NCBI GenBank assembly: GCA_020048935.1
Contig: JAIFLS010000037.1
Location: 1 to 10,711 of the forward strand
Direction: 5' to 3'
Length of the DNA stretch: 10,711 nt
Source: a bacterium
GTDB lineage: Bacteria; Verrucomicrobiota; Kiritimatiellia; UBA8416
Of this stretch, positions 5,209 through 10,711 are shown one piece after another; positions within the stretch are counted from its first letter, which is position 1, and every line of letters starts with the position of its first letter. A program made the translations under genes and the position numbers. The notes beneath the pieces were generated by a model. The model worked only from the letters and a program-made list of their open reading frames with translations, made no database searches and was not told where the DNA came from.

Positions 5209-7158
5209 TTACTTGTCCAGTTCCCGGAGCTGCTTCATGAGTTCCTCGTACTGCTCGGTCGGGACCGTCAAGTAAAGAGACTGGGCGCAGCGGAAGCCGA
5301 TGAACGGGTCGCCAATCTCACCGCGGCGCTTGCCGCCGGATTTGCTCCCGGCCTGTTGGGCGGCATCGACCGGGTCGAACCGCCGGAATGCGGCCAGAGC
5401 GTCGAGGCTGGCAAGATAATCGCCGCCCCGGTAGGCATGGCGCTGCGAAGTCTGGGTCTCGGGTGAACGTTCCGGTCCCTGGGGATCCTTGATTTCCACT
5501 TTCTGATAATAGACCGGGTCGTAATAATCATGAACCCATTCGGCGGCATTGCCCGCCATATGGTAGACGCCGTAGGGGCTGATATCCTTCTGTTTCCAGG
5601 GCGGAGTCAGCAGTCCGTCGGCCTTGGCTTTCAGAGCCTTTGCCGGCAGCAGTTCATCCACGTTCCAGGTCTCGTCCGGCAGCACGGTCGGCGGGGGCGG
5701 GGGCGGGGGTTCACGCTTGCGGCAACTGAATCCGCGCTTGGGCGGTTCAGGTGCCACGGGCGGGTTCTGGCGATCCATTTCGGCGGCGACCTGCTTGCGG
5801 AAGATCGGCCAGTTGGCCATGGCGATGTCCGGTTTTCCCTCGCCCCACGGGTAGGTTGCGCCCTCGAGCCCGCGCGCGGCCTTCTCCCATTCCGCCTCGG
5901 TTGGCAGGCGTTTCATATCGTCGCGTTCAAAGGAATCCTTGCCTTTCACCCAGCGTGCAAAGGCGAAGGCGTCGAACCAGTCCACGCCGGTGACCGGCTG
6001 CCGGTCTCCGCTGAGGTGGCTATGGCTCCAGCCCCTGGCGTCGTGCTTCTTGAGCGGCGGTGCATCGGGATGCTCGAACCAGGATTCGCCAGTGGTCTTG
6101 GTGTGTTCAACAAAACGGCGGTAGTCCTGGTTCGTGACTTCGTACTTGTCGATCAGGAACGGACTGACATAGACCAGGCGCATCGGGAATGTATCCTGGC
6201 GGGGATCATCGCCCTTGGCCCCCATCAGGAAATAGCCGCCCGGGATGTAGGCCATGTCCTTCGAGACGGCGATATTGCCGGCGGCCGGACGGTTGCCGAG
6301 GCCCGTGGGCTGGTAGGTCGTCATGATCTGTTCCATCATCCGGGGGAAAATATTGAAATCCATGCGCCCGAGCACGGCCTGTGCCGGGCCTTCGGTCTTG
6401 ACAACCTGGGAGATCCAGAACTTCAGGAATCGCATGGTCTCGTAGGTAGCGTTATGGAAATCGCGCTCGCCAAGCAGTACGGCCAGGCGACTGTTCATCA
6501 ATTCGGGCAGGCGGCGGGCAATGTCGCGCCGTTCATCGACAAGCTGTTTGTGGGCGGCGGCCATATCCGCGTTGGTCTTGAAATCCTTGCGTGCCTCCAG
6601 ATGGAGGATCTGCTTGGTCTTGAGGTTGAATCGCTCAATCGTGGCCGATACCGGTGGAAACCAGAGCTCTTCCACCCGTTCAAGGCCGCGCTCTATATTA
6701 TCCAGTTCCGCACGAAAAGCGTCGCGTCGACTGCTGATCTCCTCGACGGTTTCAGAGCCAGCACATTTGGCGATGAACTCATCGAACAACGCAATCCGCT
6801 GCCGGTACTCGTCGGCCGTGAAGCTGGCATCCGGATCGAGTTTCAATTCCAGGAGTTTCTCGGCCAGGAAGGGGGTGACATCCGAATCCTCAATGGATTT
6901 GATATCGGTGCGCAAGATCCTCCGGCTGGTTGAGATGCTTTCCGAAACGGGGATCTTGAGGACCACCTGCGTCGCGCTCTTCGAGGCGACAACGCCTTTC
7001 AACTGCTTTCCATCGTTGAGATTCACGACGATCATCTCCTCGTCGGGGACGAGAGCCTGCGCCGCCGGGGAGAGATCCACGCGGGTGAGCGCCACGGCCG
7101 GGATGGAGTATCCGATAGCCAGCATGAGGCTGGCACCTAGGAATATGGAGTTGCGCAT
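5209..7158 (-). CDS. Exported SUMF1 (formylglycine-generating-enzyme-like) domain protein
   Basis: This 649-residue protein begins with a signal peptide (1-23, likely cut after A-V-A). A small domain (about 40-90) with D-G-K-Q-L-K-G-V-V and R-T-D-I-K-S-I-E looks like an SH3/Sm-type barrel. A helical region (95-285) follows. The SUMF1 fold (about 300-626) shows I-P-G-G-Y-F-L-M-G (305-313), D-K-Y-E-V-T-N-Q-D-Y, P-V-T-G-V-D-W-F-D-A, R-L-P-T-E-A-E-W-E-K-A-A-R-G and M-A-G-N-A-A-E-W-V. The catalytic Cys pair of true formylglycine-generating enzymes is absent: Ala583 and Leu588 occupy the expected places after R-G-G-D-Y, so this is probably not a sulfatase maturase. An unusual insert (about 450-520) contains seven consecutive prolines. 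It starts 29 bases after the kinase gene, with GGGA as Shine-Dalgarno, and is probably co-transcribed with it. Confidence 0.88.
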   Translation of the reverse strand: MRNSIFLGASLMLAIGYSIPAVALTRVDLSPAAQALVPDEEMIVVNLNDGKQLKGVVASKSATQVVLKIPVSESISTSRRILRTDIKSIEDSDVTPFLAEKLLELKLDPDASFTADEYRQRIALFDEFIAKCAGSETVEEISSRRDAFRAELDNIERGLERVEELWFPPVSATIERFNLKTKQILHLEARKDFKTNADMAAAHKQLVDERRDIARRLPELMNSRLAVLLGERDFHNATYETMRFLKFWISQVVKTEGPAQAVLGRMDFNIFPRMMEQIMTTYQPTGLGNRPAAGNIAVSKDMAYIPGGYFLMGAKGDDPRQDTFPMRLVYVSPFLIDKYEVTNQDYRRFVEHTKTTGESWFEHPDAPPLKKHDARGWSHSHLSGDRQPVTGVDWFDAFAFARWVKGKDSFERDDMKRLPTEAEWEKAARGLEGATYPWGEGKPDIAMANWPIFRKQVAAEMDRQNPPVAPEPPKRGFSCRKREPPPPPPPTVLPDETWNVDELLPAKALKAKADGLLTPPWKQKDISPYGVYHMAGNAAEWVHDYYDPVYYQKVEIKDPQGPERSPETQTSQRHAYRGGDYLASLDALAAFRRFDPVDAAQQAGSKSGGKRRGEIGDPFIGFRCAQSLYLTVPTEQYEELMKQLRELDK

Positions 7159-7187
7159 GATATACGATCCCTTTTCGATGTGTTTAC

Positions 7188-9257
7188 TTATTGTGACTGT
7201 GAGACTTCATCGGCAGCCTGCGAGAGCGGTGAGGCGATCAGGAAGTGGGCGTTCTTGAAATGTGTTGACGCCTGGAGATAGGCACCGGCCTTGCACGCCA
7301 TCATGCCCCTGGCCACTGCGGCCGCGCCTGGATGCTCGGTGCTTAATCGTGCCAGCCGCTCTTGCTGTGTCAGATCCTGCAGGGTGATATGGATCTCCTC
7401 GAATTCACCATCCCCGGTTTGTTGGAAACACTGCAACTGCCCGTCCTGCAGGATGCCAATCGTCAGCAGGACGGTCTGGCTGTTCAGCGAAACCTCGATG
7501 GTCTGCCCTTCCTGCTGGCGAAATGTCTCCAGGATCCACGAGTCAAGGTTGATCAGGACTTCCAGTTCGGTTTCCAGTTCCGATAGCGCGTCGTGATAGT
7601 AGGAAATGGATTGCTGCTCGCGCAGGGGGCGAGTCAGGTCAATGGCTCTCTGCAGATTCCCCTGGACGATGGCCTTGGCGGCAAGTTGCAGCACGGGCGT
7701 CATGATCTCCTTGGCGAGCTGTTCCTGCCGTTTGCGATCCTCGAGGCGGGCCTGCGATTCGCGCGCTTGACGATGCCTCTGTATGTCCTGCCGCATGCGT
7801 TCGCGAAAGGCGGTGTCTTCCGGCAGATCTCCCGCGTAAGCGGCGACGAGCGCCTCCGCTTGGGCATATTCACCAGCCTCCTTGTGGCCATTCAATCGTT
7901 TTTGCAGTGCATCGACTTGCTGCTGGCGTGTCTGGCGCCGTTCCGCTTTCAGCAGGGTGATGCTGGCCTCCGCGCGTCGTTCGTAGGATGTGCCCCTTGC
8001 CGCCTGGATCACCTTCTCGTAGAGGGCGATGGCGCCATCGGGATCTGCCGGGTTTGCGCGTTGCCATGCCACGGCGGCCTGGTAGAGTTTTTCCTCTGGT
8101 GACTCGTTTATATCGCTAACCGCGCCGGTGGCAGGGCCTTGCGGTGGCTGTTGCCGGGGCGTCGCGGTTGGCCTGGCCGGCGGCGGTGCCGGCTGTACCG
8201 GTGGTGGCGTGTGGCTGGCCAGTCCGAGATAGAACCTGACCGCCGCGGCGATGGCCACGGCGGCAATCGCGGTCCACAAGGTTGCCCATACGGCACCGGG
8301 CAGCGAGAGGCGTGTATTGTTTTTCGTAAGCCGCTTCAGTCGTTCGGTGTCAACTGGCGCACGTCTTTCGCTGCGCTGTATGGTGCTCATTTCATCGGCA
8401 TGCAGGGTCTGGTGCGGCGTCAGCCCGCTGTAGACCCGGCGCATGTCCGCATGGACGGACTGCCACGACTCGCCGCGAAGGTCGGGATTCTTGGCCAGCA
8501 TACGCTCGATCAGTGCGCAAAGCGGCCGGGATAGGGCGGGGTTAAGGTCGATCGGGTCTGGCGCGCAGCCGGTTATCTGCATTTCCAGCGCGGTATTCTC
8601 GTCGGTTTCGCTGAAGAGCCGCTTGCCGGTTACCAGATGGTAAAGCATCGCGCCGAGGGAATAGATATCGGAACGGAAATCGAGATGGGCGTCACCCCGT
8701 GCCTGTTCGGGCGACATGTAGGACGGGGTTCCCAGCACATGTTCGTCATCCTCCACAAAGCTGGACATGGCGTTGAGCGTCCGGGCCAGGCCCAGATCCA
8801 TGACCTTGACTGTGCCGTCGTCATCGATCATGACGTTGTCCGGCTTGATGTCGCAGTGGATGACCTTGGCGTGGTCCCAGGCGTAGCCCAGCGCATCGCA
8901 GACATGCTCGGCCACCACCAGGGCGTCACGCTCAGGCAGGGTAGCCTTGCGGCGCAGCCATTCCCCGACGGTGTAACCGGCAATGTATTCCATGATGAAA
9001 TAGTAGCTGCCGTCGGTCACGCTGGCATCGTAGACCTGCACAATGCCGGGGTGCTTGAGCCTTGCCGCGGCCTGGGCCTCGCTGCGGAAACGGGCGATCT
9101 CCTCGTCGTCAACCGCAAAACGCGGCAGCAGCACCTTGATGGCGACAACGCGGTCGAGCGAGATCTGGCGGGCCATCCAGACGGTGGCCATGCCTCCCTG
9201 CCCCAGTTTCTTGAGGATCTCGAATCCTGCGATTGTCGGCGTGTTGATCTCTGTCAT
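7188..9257 (-). CDS. Transmembrane serine/threonine protein kinase (Hanks type)
   Basis: This 689-residue kinase would phosphorylate Ser/Thr on cytoplasmic proteins in response to an outside signal. The catalytic domain (about 11-275) has the P-loop G-Q-G-G-M-A-T-V-W (19-27), ATP lysine K41 in V-A-I-K, alpha-C glutamate E60, catalytic loop H-C-D-I-K-P-D-N (134-141), metal-binding D-L-G (154-156), and S-P-E-Q (182-185) closing the activation segment. A juxtamembrane segment leads to one membrane helix (about 322-345), a Pro-rich linker (350-375) and a 300-residue external part that is helical and rich in Gln/Arg, perhaps TPR-like. I chose ATG at 9257 over the longer in-frame start at 9320, because GGGA (9265-9268) lies 7 bases before it and the kinase domain begins right after. 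The SUMF1-domain gene follows by 29 bases. Cys replaces the Arg of the H-R-D motif. Confidence 0.92.
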   Translation of the reverse strand: MTEINTPTIAGFEILKKLGQGGMATVWMARQISLDRVVAIKVLLPRFAVDDEEIARFRSEAQAAARLKHPGIVQVYDASVTDGSYYFIMEYIAGYTVGEWLRRKATLPERDALVVAEHVCDALGYAWDHAKVIHCDIKPDNVMIDDDGTVKVMDLGLARTLNAMSSFVEDDEHVLGTPSYMSPEQARGDAHLDFRSDIYSLGAMLYHLVTGKRLFSETDENTALEMQITGCAPDPIDLNPALSRPLCALIERMLAKNPDLRGESWQSVHADMRRVYSGLTPHQTLHADEMSTIQRSERRAPVDTERLKRLTKNNTRLSLPGAVWATLWTAIAAVAIAAAVRFYLGLASHTPPPVQPAPPPARPTATPRQQPPQGPATGAVSDINESPEEKLYQAAVAWQRANPADPDGAIALYEKVIQAARGTSYERRAEASITLLKAERRQTRQQQVDALQKRLNGHKEAGEYAQAEALVAAYAGDLPEDTAFRERMRQDIQRHRQARESQARLEDRKRQEQLAKEIMTPVLQLAAKAIVQGNLQRAIDLTRPLREQQSISYYHDALSELETELEVLINLDSWILETFRQQEGQTIEVSLNSQTVLLTIGILQDGQLQCFQQTGDGEFEEIHITLQDLTQQERLARLSTEHPGAAAVARGMMACKAGAYLQASTHFKNAHFLIASPLSQAADEVSQSQ

Positions 9258-9271
9258 GTATCGGTCCCGTA

Positions 9272-9298
9272 GTCGCAACCGGTCCATCCGATTGCGAC
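9272..9298 (-). promoter_or_regulatory. Hairpin in the kinase leader
   Basis: GTCGCAA (9272-9278) and TTGCGAC (9292-9298) are perfect 7-bp complements with a 13-base loop. The hairpin sits in the predicted leader of the kinase mRNA, only a few bases before its Shine-Dalgarno (9265-9268). It could modulate translation or bind a protein. No further conserved structure is visible. Confidence 0.4.
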
Positions 9299-9315
9299 AA
9301 GCCTGCGATCTGAGG

Positions 9316-9343
9316 AGCATAACGGATTAATCCGGCAGGTCAA
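9316..9343 (-). promoter_or_regulatory. Candidate kinase promoter with a palindrome in the spacer
   Basis: Read on the minus strand, TTGACC (9338-9343, 5 of 6) and TATGCT (9316-9321, 4 of 6) are 16 bases apart and would start transcription near 9309, about 50 bases before the kinase ATG. The perfect 12-bp palindrome CGGATTAATCCG (9323-9334) fills most of the spacer. That is a classic place for a repressor or MerR-like activator to act. This is a prediction only. Confidence 0.5.
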
Positions 9344-9431
9344 GCCGTGTTACGCTGATAATTCGAGAAGGGAGTGGGTGGGGTGACGGGTGGAGCGGTG
9401 GCTCGCCGTCCCCTCTGCCCTGGTAATTGTC

Positions 9432-10711
9432 TCATTTCTTGCAGATGCAGGCTTCTACCCTGGCGCCACAGGCTTTGCAGGACGGCACGTTGGCACCTGC
9501 CTCGAATCCCCTGGCCTCGTCCGGACCGAGAATCACGAAATCCGCCGTGTTGCCGTTGATGGTTAACGAGATCGTATTCTTCCGCTCAATGCCTTGCGAC
9601 GCACTCAGCAGGAAGCGGGCAGGACCAAGGCGATGGCACTCCCATCCTTTGGGAACACTCAATTCGACCGGCGGTGTCGGCTCTGGAACTGTCGAGACCT
9701 CGATCGTTTTGCCGATGCCAGGCCTCATCACCGGATCATTGCCGTAGTGGAGCCAGACCTCCCGCCCGTCAAGCAACTCCACCCCGGCATGATTATCCTG
9801 CAAAAGCGCACAGCGTGCCAACTCGTTGCTGAACAGCCGGGTGCGTAAATCACCGGGCAGGACGTCATCGGCTCCGAATGAAATACCCTCCTTCCGGGCT
9901 AGCGACGTTTCTGCCAGAGCCACCGTCCGCTCGGTCAATTCATCAATCGTGCCGGGCGCGCCACAGGGCCCCGTGAAAGGATGCAGGACAATCTTCCCGC
10001 CGATCGGCGCGATCCATTTTTGCGGGATCCCGTCCATGCCGTCAAGAATCCCGAGTAATGCTCCGAGTGTCGCCCCGGTGCAGTCGGTGTCATAGCCGCA
10101 GTTCACCGCCTTGCACATCCGGTCGCCGAAATCCTCCCCGTACAACCAACCGATGATGGTGAAAGCGATATTGGGCACGGCATGCAGCGAGCGTTGGCTG
10201 ATGAACGTATCCACAATCCGCTGGCGTGTCCGTCCCCAGCTCAAGCCTTTTTCGTAACACCACAGGACCTCCCGTATCGCCCGCGACACGTTGCAGGAGA
10301 GGGGAATCATGCCCAGCCCGATCTGGATCAGTGTCATCGGGTCGCTTTCGACAAAAGCGGCGGACTGCAGTGCTGCCCAGAACATCTCCCCGTAGGTGCC
10401 CTCCCCGCCGGCATGATCCAGCGACGAATCCTTCCACGCCATCCGCGCCGCCGCCTGGGGATCCCCGGGATGCAGACAGGCCCAGATCTCGCTCCGGATC
10501 GGCGATCCCATGTCATCCACAAAGTAGTTCTCAAAACAGCCGGCTATAGGCGGGCGCAATCCTCGGTCGAAGTTCCGCATGAAGAACCCGTACTCGTTCC
10601 AGGGGTAGCGGCAGATATAACGGCTCCAGTAGTCGGCAAAGGTCCGGATGGAAGGATCGAGGCCCTCCTCCTCGAGCATCTTGAGCCATACCAGTTGAAG
10701 ATCCAGGTCAT
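9432..10711 (-). CDS. ADP-ribosylglycohydrolase-family protein (N-terminus outside window)
   Basis: The all-helical ADP-ribosylglycohydrolase fold uses two metal ions to remove ADP-ribose or a related N-glycosidic group. The frame is open to the right edge, reading D-L-D-L-Q-L-V-W-L-K before the first Met at 10679, so the true start lies beyond the window and the first acidic metal site is at the edge. Numbering from that Met, family blocks are R-P-P-I-A-G (42-47), M-G-S-P-I-R-S-E-I-W (57-66), S-S-L-D-H-A-G-G-E-G-T-Y-G (85-97) and the metal site C-G-Y-D-T-D-C-T-G-A-T-L-G (194-206). After the fold ends (about 265) come a beta-rich domain (about 290-385) and a C-terminal tail with C401, C404, C411 and C413, like a small zinc ribbon. 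The substrate cannot be told from sequence. It may not be a protein de-ADP-ribosylase, since many relatives are uncharacterised. Confidence 0.87.
   Translation of the reverse strand, partial: DLDLQLVWLKMLEEEGLDPSIRTFADYWSRYICRYPWNEYGFFMRNFDRGLRPPIAGCFENYFVDDMGSPIRSEIWACLHPGDPQAAARMAWKDSSLDHAGGEGTYGEMFWAALQSAAFVESDPMTLIQIGLGMIPLSCNVSRAIREVLWCYEKGLSWGRTRQRIVDTFISQRSLHAVPNIAFTIIGWLYGEDFGDRMCKAVNCGYDTDCTGATLGALLGILDGMDGIPQKWIAPIGGKIVLHPFTGPCGAPGTIDELTERTVALAETSLARKEGISFGADDVLPGDLRTRLFSNELARCALLQDNHAGVELLDGREVWLHYGNDPVMRPGIGKTIEVSTVPEPTPPVELSVPKGWECHRLGPARFLLSASQGIERKNTISLTINGNTADFVILGPDEARGFEAGANVPSCKACGARVEACICKK

Noticed and set aside
5530..6933. 467-residue open frame on the plus strand opposite the SUMF1-domain gene
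   Set aside because: The minus-strand reading has a signal peptide and clear SUMF1 motifs, while this one has no family features and no plausible ribosome site. It is an antisense shadow.
5209..7158. True formylglycine-generating enzyme (sulfatase maturase)
   Set aside because: The two catalytic cysteines after the R-G-G-x-Y motif are Ala583 and Leu588 here, and no sulfatase gene is nearby, so I call only a SUMF1-fold protein.
8637..9272. 211-residue open frame on the plus strand opposite the kinase domain
   Set aside because: It lies wholly opposite the conserved kinase motifs and shows no domain of its own.
1..10711. CRISPR array, insertion sequence, prophage or toxin-antitoxin system
   Set aside because: I saw no regularly spaced repeats, transposase or phage genes, or paired small toxin genes on either strand.

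Overview
The window looks like part of a chromosome from a GC-rich bacterium of the PVC superphylum, in the Verrucomicrobia/Kiritimatiellota direction. I judge this from the style of the DnaN C-terminal half and from the mix of an exported SUMF1-domain protein, a Ser/Thr kinase with a transmembrane anchor, and an ADP-ribosylglycohydrolase relative. This placement is from memory of families, not from a search. There is no sign of a phage, transposon or CRISPR array.

Left part (1-2430): the DNA polymerase III sliding clamp gene dnaN enters from the left edge and is broken by a frame change at about 370-404. It is followed by a good sigma70-type promoter and tRNA-Gln(CUG), a short palindromic repeat, and asd (aspartate-semialdehyde dehydrogenase). 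Facing asd on the minus strand, with only 7 bases between stop codons, is a two-gene unit: a membrane-anchored coiled-coil protein and a 49-residue lipoprotein.

Middle (3614-5208): a 153-bp divergent intergenic region carries two clean inverted repeats. It precedes a plus-strand FAD disulfide reductase of the glutathione/mycothione reductase type. That gene ends in a cluster of overlapping palindromes, part of which repeats in inverted orientation the palindrome before asd.

Right part (5209-10711), all minus strand: an ADP-ribosylglycohydrolase-family gene cut by the right edge, then a candidate promoter with an internal palindrome, then a Ser/Thr kinase gene and 29 bases later an exported SUMF1-domain gene. 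The kinase and the SUMF1 protein probably form one operon acting at the cell envelope. The ADP-ribosylglycohydrolase probably has its own transcript.

The observations most worth following are the dnaN break at the domain I/II boundary, the palindromic repeat family, the divergent operator-like region, the coiled-coil/lipoprotein pair and the kinase-SUMF1 operon. No stretch longer than about 215 bases lacks a protein gene.
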